In this document: positions 26,301 to 34,115 of the stretch, one piece after another | Position numbering within the stretch: position 1 is the stretch's first letter | Layout of the letters: every line of letters starts with the position of its first letter | Assembly: GCF_020103695.1 (NCBI RefSeq) | Contig: NZ_JAHXBF010000012.1 | Coordinates: 186,001 to 250,000, forward strand | Direction of reading: 5' to 3' | DNA: 64,000 nucleotides | Origin: Hyalangium versicolor | GTDB taxonomy: Bacteria; Myxococcota; Myxococcia; Myxococcales; Myxococcaceae | Notes under the pieces: generated by a model | Databases searched by the model: none | What the model saw: the letters and a program-made list of their open reading frames with translations, nothing else | What the model was told of the DNA's origin: nothing | Translations under genes and position numbers: made by a program

Positions 26301-28216
26301 AGCAGCGGCTCCTTCGCGCGATCAGCACGGGTGAGGTAGAGCTGCGCGAGTTCGCGCCAGGACTTTCGCGCGATGAGCTGCGCTTCCAGGCGCTGCTCGG
26401 CCAGGGGATCTTCTTCCTCCTCGTCTTCGGGCGCAGACTCTTCGGACTCGGCGTCCTCCTCGAGTTCGTCGGAGGTGACGGGATGCGCGGAGTGAGCGGT
26501 CGTCTCGTCGGGGATCTCCAGCAGCTCGGTGAGCGGCGCCCCTTCTCCGCCCGTGAGCTCGTGTCCCTCTTCCTGGTCATTAGGGGCCGCGAGCTCGTCA
26601 CTGTCCTCTAGAGGAGGCGGCGGGGAACTCTCCGCAGGCGCGGCGACAAAGGGGGCTATCGCCTCGGCCTGGGGGGCAGCGGAGATAACAGGCTCGGGCG
26701 AGGGCTCGACAGCAGCCTCCTCCGGAGACTCCGAGGGAATCGCAAAGGCGGGCTCCGATGGAGCGGCGGCCTCCTCGGGCGGAGCCTCAAGCTGCGAAGG
26801 CTCTGCCATCTCCGCGGGAGGCGGTGGGCTGGCGACAGCAGGGCTCTCAGGGGCAGCGGCCTCCACGAGAGGAGCCTCGGGCTGCGAAGACTCTGCCATC
26901 TCCACGGGAGGCGGAGAGCTGGCGACAGCAGGGCTCGCAGGGGCAGCAGCCTCATCGGGCGGAGCCTCGGGCTGCGAAGACTCTGCCATCTCTACGGGAG
27001 GCGGCGGACTGGCGACAACAGGGCTCTCGGGGGCAGCAGCCTCATCGGAAGGAGGAGCCTCGGCTGTCTCGGGCTCAGCGATGGGAGCAGAAGCGGCCTT
27101 CTCGGGCGGAGCCGAAGGCGTGGGACTCGCAAAAGCCACACCCTGGGGCGAAGCGTCCTGGACCGGAGCTGGAGAAGGAGGTGGCGCAACCTGCACGCGG
27201 GGAGCCGCGGGAGCGATGGCCTCGGGCTCCGGCATGACACTCAGGCTCTGCTCGGAAGCCGCGGCGGCGAGCATGGCCTCGAGCAGAGGCAGGGACATCT
27301 CGACCGTGGCGGTGTTCCTGGGGATGCGGGCCTCGGACGAAGCGCTTTGCGCGAGAGCAGGCTCCGAGGAGCCCGGCTCGACTCGGGGCGGAATGAGCTT
27401 CAGCTCCTCCAGCACCTGGCGCGCCTGGGCATCCCGGCCAAGCCGGGCCGCGGCGCTCATGCACACGGACGCGGCCGCGGTCAGCACAGCCTCGGAGGCC
27501 CCCGAGGCATGGAGCACCCGAAGCCCATCCAGCCGCACGGTGAAGGCGCCCACCGCGTCTTCCATCTGCTCCAGGTAGTTGGCGGCCTGCCCGTAGCTCT
27601 CGGCCGCGCGAGCCAGGTTGCGCAACTGCTCAGCCTGGATGCGGGCGCGCCAACTGGCGGCTCGGGCCGCGCGGTAGTACTCGCCGCGCTGGAAGGCGTC
27701 CTGAGCCTCGCGCTCCAGGGAGAACACGAGCGCCTCCCACTTGCCGGTGCGCTCCAGCAGCAGTTGCAGAACCCGGCGCGAGGCGTGGTCATCGGGGACC
27801 GCCGCGAGCAGCGCATCGAGTACCTCGATGGCGCGAGGCAGTTGCTCCACCTTGCGCAGCACCCGCGCGAGCTGGCGGCGCACGTCCCGGCGCGCCAAGC
27901 CCTCCACCTTGTCCACCGCCGAGGAGAGCAGAGTGATGGCAGCGGCCTCGGTGCCGGCACGGAGCGACACGGTGACGAGCGCCGCTGCGAGCCGCCGCGT
28001 CATCGGCAGGGAGCGTGTAGCGCGCACCAGCTCGCCAAAGGCCTTGGGGGCCTGCTTCTCGCGCAGCAACCGGAAGGCCTCCTGGAGGTGCTGCTCCACG
28101 CGGCCCTGCACGAGACGTGGGGGAGGCGCGGAGATCGCGTCGACGGCGAGCGTCTCCTGACGGGGCCCGGACGCACCGGGCTCGAGTTCGCTCTTGCCGT
28201 TTCTCACGCCACCCAT
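23360..28216 (-). CDS. Large TPR-like repeat protein with Pro/Ala-rich central region
   Basis: A 1,618-residue protein without signal peptide or membrane segment. Residues about 30-270 are helical TPR-like repeats (AFRLLREKQAPKAFGELVRA; LARVLRKVEQLPRAIEVLDA). Residues about 330-560 are Pro/Ala/Glu-rich and disordered, with a 30-residue unit repeated three times. Residues about 620-970 return to TPR-like repeats. Residues about 970-1370 are Pro/Lys/Ala-rich linker. A compact C-terminal region of about 240 residues (DAELYLQIADYF through RYFQLRSAS) is unrecognised. ATG 28216 lies 21 bp from the divergent glycosyltransferase start, so the two promoters must overlap the coding ends. A scaffold function is inference. 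Confidence 0.85.
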   Translation of the reverse strand: MGGVRNGKSELEPGASGPRQETLAVDAISAPPPRLVQGRVEQHLQEAFRLLREKQAPKAFGELVRATRSLPMTRRLAAALVTVSLRAGTEAAAITLLSSAVDKVEGLARRDVRRQLARVLRKVEQLPRAIEVLDALLAAVPDDHASRRVLQLLLERTGKWEALVFSLEREAQDAFQRGEYYRAARAASWRARIQAEQLRNLARAAESYGQAANYLEQMEDAVGAFTVRLDGLRVLHASGASEAVLTAAASVCMSAAARLGRDAQARQVLEELKLIPPRVEPGSSEPALAQSASSEARIPRNTATVEMSLPLLEAMLAAAASEQSLSVMPEPEAIAPAAPRVQVAPPPSPAPVQDASPQGVAFASPTPSAPPEKAASAPIAEPETAEAPPSDEAAAPESPVVASPPPPVEMAESSQPEAPPDEAAAPASPAVASSPPPVEMAESSQPEAPLVEAAAPESPAVASPPPPAEMAEPSQLEAPPEEAAAPSEPAFAIPSESPEEAAVEPSPEPVISAAPQAEAIAPFVAAPAESSPPPPLEDSDELAAPNDQEEGHELTGGEGAPLTELLEIPDETTAHSAHPVTSDELEEDAESEESAPEDEEEEDPLAEQRLEAQLIARKSWRELAQLYLTRADRAKEPLLRAEALSRLAELMENELSDPSGAARIYREIVSLTGDRDALKEQLRLLSQRGDPSLVRRALDEAVQSARTAKARAAAYLTRAERALEAGEKAQAKADFETAEALTPGMLLVLAGLVRCVPNAERPILANRLRSALSAAPRRSPDRAEALRVLASVAEDSLKDPKLAQWAWTEVLSEEPDDARARERLLELARVLRDRTALSHLLREQIAREPRGPTARLARIELVTTLEDSGDAEGVLTELRQAVRFEPGHKEAWLLLADRLTEHGQIGEAAWALDNAASAMEDEAERLRTWQRLASFCHNVLKDPARADMYSRRAENLRRSLEDKNSPPIPEAPRSSAPPRREGTGSRPQVLMPPPGNLDLTPSGQAFPPVADEPSTDIHEDVASRLPDHARPTIEFSAVTFPGDKMPFSDEEKTATEAPEGFVPPGSEPAPASPPPPAKATRSAARPEKAPKPAAAAPKKAASKKVDIAALDPSRELDSLLGGGEDEADHTSPSLSAWSLKRAVSPSKDGAAAPPAAPPEKQTLLEKPPVRKATARMSRVRPVFPDESPPPPPPPPEPEAPPARAKPPAEARQAAMKPPPPPREALSTSSVTLNARGTAAKGQRTPKGQESADSAFAKVSPPEAEVGRPAQISGSVQNTSIISWEAPPGKMEPVRRVARVKGAPGTAKAPSPEPPAAEPAVFKKVREYPLDAELYLQIADYFEGRQDGARALLMREIADALEGREGTQVLPPRQELSPDARSGLRHPLLRTPAGELLTFVGVALCRLFPMHGRAAGTKEPLRSNLGPGAPVSMEALKLTQRLLGIEAPEVVLSEDNGPPFSLVFTNTPRLLVGKQAVRQVLPAPELRFYAGRAIICLEPDLLALRSLKKDQVLRGIALLSTVLKDGKSDSLEARVVRESLTPEQLSRATDLFGAATRQFDVSALADAARDSANRAGLIACGAVGPALAALKMKRALEREVVELVRFAASERYFQLRSAS
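26766..27035 (-). repeat. Three tandem 90-bp units in the TPR-like protein gene
   Basis: Three units of exactly 90 bp begin at 26766, 26856 and 26946, with a decayed fourth from 27036. Each encodes 30 residues around EMAESSQPEAP and SPAVAS. The units are highly similar in DNA, indicating recent tandem duplication; copy number probably varies between strains. Confidence 0.85.
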
Positions 28217-28237
28217 CGCTGAGGCAGTCTACACACG

Positions 28238-29251
28238 ATGCCCGTCCCGGTCGTCACTGTCCTCCTTCCTGCCCGCAACTCCGAGTCCACCGTGGCCCGA
28301 GCCGTGGAGAGCCTGCTTGCAGGGACCCTGAGTGAGATCCGGGTCCTGGCGGTGGACGACGGCTCCACGGATGGGACGCGAGGGGTCCTCCAGGAGCTGG
28401 CGACCCGGGATTCCCGGGTGGAGGTGCTGGACGGAGGAGGACGGGGGCTGGTGGCCGCGCTCCAACTGGCGCTGGCTCAAGCCACATCCCCCTACGTGGC
28501 CCGCATGGACGCGGACGATGAGGCCCTGCCTCGCCGGCTGGAGGCCAGCGTAGCGGCCTTGGAGGCGGACTACCGCCTGGCGGGGGTGGGCACGAGCGTG
28601 GAGCTGTTCCGGGATGATCAGCCGGTGAGCCCTTCACTCCAGGCGTACGCGGCCTGGCTCAACGGGCTCACCACGGCGGAGGAGCTCTTCCGCGAGAGGT
28701 TCATCGAGAGCCCGCTGTGCCACCCCTCGGTGTGCCTGAGGCGCGAGGCACTCATGGCCAGCGGAGGCTGGGAGCATGGGGATTTCCCCGAGGACTACGC
28801 GCTGTGGCTCAAGCTGCTACATGCGGGGCATGGGCTGAGGAACCTGCCGGAGGTGCTGCTGCGCTGGCGGGACAGCTCGGGACGGCTGACTCGGACGGAT
28901 CCGCGCTACGCGGTACGACGCTTCACGTGGGTGAAGGCTCGCTACCTGGCAATCGGCCCCCTGGCGGAGGGGCGGCCGTGCACGGTGTGGGGGGCGGGCC
29001 CCAGCGGACTGACGCTCACGCGGTTCCTCCGTGAGCAGGGAGCGGCCGTGGAACGACTGGTGGACGTGCATCCGCGCAAGGTGGGCACCCGAATCGAGGG
29101 CATCCCCGTGGTGTCTCCGGAGCAACTGGGGCCGCCGAGCGGAGAGTTGCTGCTGGTGTGCGTGGGAATCCGTTGGGCGCGAGAGGAGATCCGAGCGGAC
29201 CTCACGGCTCGCGGCTGGGTGGAGGGCGTGGACTTCCTGTGCGCGACGTGA
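28238..29251 (+). CDS. Family 2 glycosyltransferase with C-terminal Rossmann-like domain
   Basis: A 337-residue cytoplasmic enzyme. The GT-A fold starts at VTVLLPARNSESTVARAVES, with the nucleotide-sugar site VDDGSTDGT and the metal-binding DXD-like MDADDE. Around residue 160 EDYALWLKLL matches the ED-X-Trp catalytic-base region of GT2 enzymes. Residues about 245-337 add a separate domain opening with VWGAGPSGLTLTRFL, a Gly-rich dinucleotide-type loop, followed by GTRIEGIPVVSPEQL. No membrane helices are seen. It probably builds a surface polysaccharide; the sugar is unknown. Its last 50 bp overlap the convergent pseudouridine synthase gene. Confidence 0.88.
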   Translation: MPVPVVTVLLPARNSESTVARAVESLLAGTLSEIRVLAVDDGSTDGTRGVLQELATRDSRVEVLDGGGRGLVAALQLALAQATSPYVARMDADDEALPRRLEASVAALEADYRLAGVGTSVELFRDDQPVSPSLQAYAAWLNGLTTAEELFRERFIESPLCHPSVCLRREALMASGGWEHGDFPEDYALWLKLLHAGHGLRNLPEVLLRWRDSSGRLTRTDPRYAVRRFTWVKARYLAIGPLAEGRPCTVWGAGPSGLTLTRFLREQGAAVERLVDVHPRKVGTRIEGIPVVSPEQLGPPSGELLLVCVGIRWAREEIRADLTARGWVEGVDFLCAT

Positions 29252-30176
29252 CGGGGAGGATGGGGCCTTCGGGCACGGGGACGCCGGCCGCGGAGAAGAA
29301 GCGCCGCAGATCCTCGGGCACAGGGGCTTCGATGCGCAGGGGCTTGCCGGTGCGCGGGTGTGACAGCTCCAGGGCCTGCGCGTGCAGCAGGCAGCGCGGT
29401 GCGAGGAGTTCCGCGGCCCGTGCTGCGCCTCCGTAGCGGGCGTCTCCGAGGATCGGTGTCCCGAGCGCCGTGAGGTGCGCACGAAGCTGGTGGGTGCGCC
29501 CGGTCTGGGGGAGCAGTTCCACGAGGCAGAACGCCTCACCGGCGTACAGGGTACGAAAGTCCGTGAGCGCGGGGACTCCATTGGCGGCACGGCTCGCGCG
29601 CCAGCGCCCGGGACGAGACGGATCCTTCGACAGGGGAAGATCCATCGTACCCGATGCTGGAAGCCCTGGCCCGGTGGCCGCCACGTAGCGCTTGTGCGCA
29701 TGGCCCTCGCGAAACTCCGCCGCCAGCGCCGACGTCGCCGCTGACGTCTTGCCGAAGACCGTGACGCCGGAAGTCTCCCGATCCAACCGGTGCACGAGCC
29801 CTGCGGGCTGGCCGAGCCGCTCGCTCACCCGATCGACCAGGCTCTCCCCCACCCTTCCTTCCGTGGGCTGTGCGGTGATGCCGGGTGGCTTGTCCACGGC
29901 CACGAGGTCCTCATCTTCGAACAGGATGCTCAGCGCCGGAGGCGGAGTTGGAGCCGCGAGCGGGCTGCGGCCAGCCTCCTCCAGCACCACCGCGACAACC
30001 TGCCCCTGGCGCGGACGGGCATCGGGCTCCCTGCAGCGGCGTCCCGCGAGGTACACGGCGCCCGCCTCCACGAGCCCTCGTGCCACCTCCGTGGTCATCC
30101 CGAGTTCAGCGGCCACCGCCTCCACCACGGAGCGCCCGACGAGCCCGCCCTCGACCTGAAAGGTTCTACGCTTCAC
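29202..30176 (-). CDS. RluA-family pseudouridine synthase
   Basis: A 324-residue RNA-modifying enzyme. The N terminus resembles an S4-type RNA-binding segment (GRSVVEAVAAELGMTTEVARGL). The catalytic domain has VAVDKPPGI, then the active-site HRLDRETSG whose Asp is the nucleophile, and later LLPQTGRTHQLRAHL, the standard RluA motifs. The GTG start at 30176 gives this N terminus. The target uridine (rRNA or tRNA) cannot be told from sequence. The 3' end overlaps the convergent glycosyltransferase gene by 50 bp. Confidence 0.93.
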   Translation of the reverse strand: MKRRTFQVEGGLVGRSVVEAVAAELGMTTEVARGLVEAGAVYLAGRRCREPDARPRQGQVVAVVLEEAGRSPLAAPTPPPALSILFEDEDLVAVDKPPGITAQPTEGRVGESLVDRVSERLGQPAGLVHRLDRETSGVTVFGKTSAATSALAAEFREGHAHKRYVAATGPGLPASGTMDLPLSKDPSRPGRWRASRAANGVPALTDFRTLYAGEAFCLVELLPQTGRTHQLRAHLTALGTPILGDARYGGAARAAELLAPRCLLHAQALELSHPRTGKPLRIEAPVPEDLRRFFSAAGVPVPEGPILPVTSRTGSPRPPPSREP

Positions 30177-30250
30177 GGTGGCCCTCCGGGCGGCACTGTA
30201 TGCCCTGCAAACCCTTCCCTGTCGCGCGCTTCCTGCATAGGGTGGCCGCC

Positions 30251-31771
30251 ATGGACCGTCCCGTGCACTCCGTTCGTGCGAGGCTGGACGATTTCCTCGC
30301 CGAGCTGGCCACCCTCCACTATCGCCACGGCGCTGGACTCTCGACAGACCTTCCCGTCAGCGCCCTCCACGCCACCTTCCCCGAGCTCTCCGACCCCGCC
30401 ACCTTCGCCGCCGCCACCGAGGCCCTGGAGAAGGCCCGCTCCAAGAACGACACGCTCGCCGCTCGCCGCCTCCAACTCCTGCGCGAGCTCATCGCCGGGC
30501 AGGTGGAAGAAGCCCTCGCCGCGAGCGACACCGAGGCCGTCGCGAAGCTGGAGGCCCAGGCTCGCCTGCCCGTGGATGATCAAGCCCTCTCCTTCGGAGA
30601 GGTGCTGGCCCAAGTCCCTCTCGAGACACAGCGCGGCCGCCGCGCCCTGCTCGAACGAGCCGTGGGCAACTTCCTCTGGGGCGAACGAGGCCGCTATGGC
30701 GCCCGGCGCGAAGCAGCCCTCCGGACCACCGAACGGCTCGGAGCCAAGAGCTATCCCCAACTGCGCGAGGCCGTCTCCGGCATCGCCCACGACAAGCTCG
30801 TCCAGGCCGCGGAGGAGACCCTCAAGCGCACGGAGGACGCCTACCGCGATGTCCTCAGCTACGTGCTGCGCAAGCTGGAACCCACGCTGCGCCCACTGCC
30901 CGGCGGAGACGCGCGCCGGCACGATCTCCAGGCCGCGCTCCGAGCCCCTTGGATGGACAGCTTCTTCCGCCGCGAAGACCTGATGCCTGCCGTCACGCGC
31001 TGGCTGGAAGAGTGGAACCTCCCGCCCGCCGCGAAGGGCCGCATCCGCATCGACGACGAGCCCCGTCCCGGCAAGGCCCGCCGCCCCTTCGTCACCGCCG
31101 TGCGCGTGCCGGACGAGGTGCGCCTGGTGATCCACCTCGAAGGAGGCATGGACGCACTGAGCGGCCTGCTCCACGAATTCGGCCATGCTCAGCACCTGGC
31201 CCACGTGTCGGACACAGCCCCCGTGGAGTTGCGCCGGCTGGGAGACGCCTCCGTGACGGAGGCCTACGCCTCGCTCACCGAACGCCTGCTGCTCTCCCCC
31301 GAGTGGCTCAAGCGCTACCTCCACCTGCCCACCACTTCGGCGCGGGACACGGTGCGTCTGGCCGCCTTCCAGGCCCTGGCGGTGATGCGCCGCCACTGCG
31401 CGAAGCTGGTTTACGAGCTGTCCCTCTCCACACGTGGAGCCTCGGAGGAACGGGCCGAGGAGTACGCGGCGGGCCAGCGGCGCGCGCTCTTCGTCGAGCC
31501 CCACCCAGGCTTCTTCCTCTTCGACGTGGATCCCCAGTTGTACTCGGCGCGCTATCTGCGGGCGTGGGCGCTGGAAGCTCGCCTCACGGCCCGGCTCATG
31601 GAGCGCTTCAACGAGGACTTCTGGCGCAACCCCTCCGCCAGCGCCTGGCTCAAGGGGCTGTTCTCCCGCGGAGGCACCGACGATGCGGAGGCGCTCTCCA
31701 CGGAGGTTTCTGGCACGGCCCTGTCGCTGCCCGAAGCGGGAGCCCGCCTCGTGGCCATACTCAATGGGTAG
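30251..31771 (+). CDS. M3-like zinc metallopeptidase
   Basis: A 506-residue cytoplasmic protein. The zinc-binding HEXXH is LLHEFGHAQH near residue 307, and a downstream Glu-containing helix (SVTEAYASLTERLLL) probably supplies the third ligand, as in thimet oligopeptidase-like (M3/MA clan) enzymes. The length is somewhat short for oligoendopeptidase F. The upstream half is a helical region without other motifs. ATG 30251 is chosen because earlier in-frame codons overlap the divergent pseudouridine synthase gene. Peptide substrates are unknown. Confidence 0.82.
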   Translation: MDRPVHSVRARLDDFLAELATLHYRHGAGLSTDLPVSALHATFPELSDPATFAAATEALEKARSKNDTLAARRLQLLRELIAGQVEEALAASDTEAVAKLEAQARLPVDDQALSFGEVLAQVPLETQRGRRALLERAVGNFLWGERGRYGARREAALRTTERLGAKSYPQLREAVSGIAHDKLVQAAEETLKRTEDAYRDVLSYVLRKLEPTLRPLPGGDARRHDLQAALRAPWMDSFFRREDLMPAVTRWLEEWNLPPAAKGRIRIDDEPRPGKARRPFVTAVRVPDEVRLVIHLEGGMDALSGLLHEFGHAQHLAHVSDTAPVELRRLGDASVTEAYASLTERLLLSPEWLKRYLHLPTTSARDTVRLAAFQALAVMRRHCAKLVYELSLSTRGASEERAEEYAAGQRRALFVEPHPGFFLFDVDPQLYSARYLRAWALEARLTARLMERFNEDFWRNPSASAWLKGLFSRGGTDDAEALSTEVSGTALSLPEAGARLVAILNG

Positions 31772-31785
31772 CCCCCCGCTACCGG

Positions 31786-32127
31786 CTACTTCTTCTTGCG
31801 CAGCGCGCGGACGATCTTGTCCTTGGCCGCGTTGCCGGACTTCTCGCTCGTGCGAGCAGCGGTCGCCTTGGGCTTGCTGGCCGTCTTCGTCTGGCCGGTG
31901 CGCTCACGCATGGCCTTCATCAACTGCATCTCGATGACAAGAAGCTCGTCGGCCAGCTCCTCGTTGTTGCCCGCCGCACGGGGGAGCGGAGCGCTGGTGC
32001 TCGGAGCGCCCGCACCGTGACGCATCCGCAACACCTTCTCCTCTTCGGACGTCAGGGTGCGCGCCTTCTCCAGCGCCGCCTTGACCTCCTTCGTCGTCAC
32101 CGTGCTACTGCCAACCTTGCGCTCCAT
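31786..32127 (-). CDS. Small basic protein resembling sigma70 region 4
   Basis: A 113-residue protein starting at ATG 32127 behind GGGAGTGGAG. Residues about 15-40, LTSEEEKVLRMRHG, closely match the opening of sigma70 region 4 in RpoD-type factors (LTxREEKVLRMRFG). Residues about 60-72, VIEMQLMKAMRER, align with the end of region 4.2 (QIEAKALRKLRH), but the helix-turn-helix between them is replaced by a Pro/Ser/Ala stretch. The last 35 residues are Lys/Ala-rich, like a histone H1-type tail, ending RALRKKK. No other sigma region is present. A role as a nucleic-acid-binding or RNA-polymerase-binding accessory protein is inference. It converges on the M3-like peptidase with 14 bp between stops. 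Confidence 0.8.
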   Translation of the reverse strand: MERKVGSSTVTTKEVKAALEKARTLTSEEEKVLRMRHGAGAPSTSAPLPRAAGNNEELADELLVIEMQLMKAMRERTGQTKTASKPKATAARTSEKSGNAAKDKIVRALRKKK

Positions 32128-32170
32128 CTCCACTCCCTTGAAATGGCGCCATCTGAACACATGAGCATGT

Positions 32171-32182
32171 CAGACGCGTCTG
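32171..32182. promoter_or_regulatory. Perfect 12-bp palindrome upstream of the sigma-like gene
   Basis: CAGACGCGTCTG is a perfect palindrome 44-55 bp upstream of the start codon at 32127. The position would suit an operator. There is no known match and a chance occurrence is possible. Confidence 0.3.
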
Positions 32183-32277
32183 GGCCGCAACCAGTGGGGA
32201 TTCTAGAAGACGCAAGGGGTCGGTCAAATTTTCTTCCAACAGGCTGATCCCCATCTGTAGCAGGCCAACCCTCCGGC

Positions 32278-32808
32278 CTAGAGATGGAGGCCCAGTCCGA
32301 CGAAGGCCGAACCGAGCGCCTGGCGCTCCCCCGAGAGGGGATCCCCCCCGGTGGAGAAGCTTTGATATCGCGCTTCGGTCGCGAGGAAAAATCCCTGTCG
32401 GAGTTCCACCCCCACCCCGCCGCTCACCTCCGCGCCCACGAGCAGGCTGGAGGGGGACGTGACAGGGCGGACCGCCGACGGGACGTGGGGGACCAGGAGG
32501 CTGGCGCCCAGGCCCAGGTACGGCCGGACCCAGGAGTCCCTCAGAGGGGTGAAGCGCACCGCCAGAGGGGTGGCCGTGGTGAGCAGCTGGCTGGTGGCCA
32601 CGTGCCCTCCCACCTCGGCCAGGGCGTCCGCCCGGCGGTAGACCCAGCCCACCTCGGCGGCGTAACCAATGAGGCGGCCCTTGGGAGTCCCCGTGAGCAT
32701 GAAGGCCCCCACGGGCGCCACGGTGAGCCCCAGGCTCTGTCCCTGGGCCCACGCCGAGGAGGCCCCCAGGCACGACAACACGAGCAAGAGCAGCACGAAA
32801 CGACGCAT
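32278..32808 (-). CDS. Predicted outer-membrane beta-barrel protein
   Basis: A 176-residue exported protein. A signal peptide (RRFVLLLLVLSCLGASSAWA) is cleaved near AQGQ. The mature part is rich in Gly and alternating hydrophobic residues (GYAAEVGWVYRRA, YLGLGASLLV, SAFVGLGLHL), typical of small 8-stranded barrels. ATG 32808 begins the signal peptide; an in-frame GTG four codons upstream is possible. Function unknown. Confidence 0.75.
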   Translation of the reverse strand: MRRFVLLLLVLSCLGASSAWAQGQSLGLTVAPVGAFMLTGTPKGRLIGYAAEVGWVYRRADALAEVGGHVATSQLLTTATPLAVRFTPLRDSWVRPYLGLGASLLVPHVPSAVRPVTSPSSLLVGAEVSGGVGVELRQGFFLATEARYQSFSTGGDPLSGERQALGSAFVGLGLHL

Positions 32809-32988
32809 CCCCCTGCGCACAGCAAGCCCAGGGCCATCCGAGAGGCTCCGGATTTCAAGGGCTTACAGAGCCTCGCGGCAAAAGGCAGCCCTCCGCCGGG
32901 ACACGCGGGTCAGGGCAGCCAACCAGGCCGCCCTATCAGGTAGGGCGTCGCGTCACGCACTTCGCCCCACACGCCGTGCTCCGGTGGC

Positions 32989-34014
32989 TCAGGGCGCCTC
33001 GTCGTCCGGGTCCGTCTCGCCCGGAGTGCCCCCATCCGCGCCGTTCTTGGCGCGCGGGATGCCAAAGCGGTCGAGTGCATCGGCGATACCCTGAGGCTTG
33101 TCCTCGTCCGGCAGGAACTTCTCGGGCGGCTGCAGCTTGGGGTCCCGGCCAATCTCGGTGAGGGTGGTGTCCAGGGTGATGTGCAGGCTGGCGGCCTCGG
33201 GAGACTTGGAGGCGGGCACCTCGAGGCGGCCATCCAGGTGCGTCTTGAGGACGACGGAGGTGGCCGCATCCACCAGCACCTCGCCATCCAGGCTCTGGGG
33301 GACGCGGTGCTCGAAGAAGGCCAGGCGGCGCCGGGTCGTCTCATCGCGCCCGTTCTTGGGCGCCAGCAGCGTGGGCAGCTGCTTGGAAGCAGTCTCATCC
33401 GGCTTCTCGCCCAGCTTCACCTGGTAGCGCCAGGCCGTGCGCCCCTCGTAGGTGATGGTGCCCTGGGGCTCCAGCAACATGCGGCCCTGGAAGAGCCCAT
33501 CCATGTCCCTCAGCGCCCCGGTGAGCTCCGCGCGGGTGCGCTCGGCCATGCCCCGGTCGCGCAGACGCTGGCGGAAGGGGCCATAGCGGTTGCGCGCGTA
33601 CACCTTGCCCCCCACGCGCATCACCTCGAGCCCCTGGTCCCGACTGTTCTCCAGCTGACCATGGAAATCCCCGCTGACACCGCCCGGGCCGGCCTGCAGG
33701 GTGCGCTTCTCGGAGAGCTTCATCGGCGCGGCATCCCGGGCGCTCCACTCGAAGTCGACCTGGGCGTTGTAGGTGTGCGGCCCCAGGCGCTCGGTCACCT
33801 CGGCGGCGTCCATGCCCAGGATGCGGCGCGCCACGCGCGGGTTGTCGGCCACGTCCTCGGGCGGCAGCTTCTCGGCGGCCGAAGCCACCACCTTGGGGGG
33901 ATCCTCGGGCGAGAAGATGCGGGCCTTGGCCGCTTTGTCGACCGGATCGCTGGTGCAGGCCGCGGTGGCGAGCATCAGGGCGGCGATGAGTGTGGACCTC
34001 TCGAAACGACTCAC
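32989..34014 (-). CDS. Hypothetical lipoprotein
   Basis: A 341-residue lipoprotein. The GTG at 34014 follows a strong TTGGAGG site at ideal spacing, and the signal sequence ends with a lipobox (ATAAC, Cys near residue 20). The mature protein is mixed alpha/beta, with DFEWSARDAAPMKLSEKRTLQ and ITYEGRTAWRYQVKLG suggesting beta sheet; no named family was recognised. The C terminus is acidic and Gly/Asp-rich. The longer open frame to 34110 starts with unlikely coding sequence. It is divergent from the DUF2058 gene. Confidence 0.83.
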   Translation of the reverse strand: MSRFERSTLIAALMLATAACTSDPVDKAAKARIFSPEDPPKVVASAAEKLPPEDVADNPRVARRILGMDAAEVTERLGPHTYNAQVDFEWSARDAAPMKLSEKRTLQAGPGGVSGDFHGQLENSRDQGLEVMRVGGKVYARNRYGPFRQRLRDRGMAERTRAELTGALRDMDGLFQGRMLLEPQGTITYEGRTAWRYQVKLGEKPDETASKQLPTLLAPKNGRDETTRRRLAFFEHRVPQSLDGEVLVDAATSVVLKTHLDGRLEVPASKSPEAASLHITLDTTLTEIGRDPKLQPPEKFLPDEDKPQGIADALDRFGIPRAKNGADGGTPGETDPDDEAP

Positions 34015-34115
34015 AGATCCTCCAACATGGGAGTGGCGCAAGTTATGTGGCGCGTACAGAGGCGGCAAGCGCCCCTTGCGCTCCGCTGTGCAAGGGATAG
34101 AACGCCACACTCACC

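Noticed and set aside
30173..31504. A 443-codon open frame on the minus strand
   Set aside because: It is antisense to the M3-like peptidase and overlaps the start of the pseudouridine synthase gene; no domain is visible.
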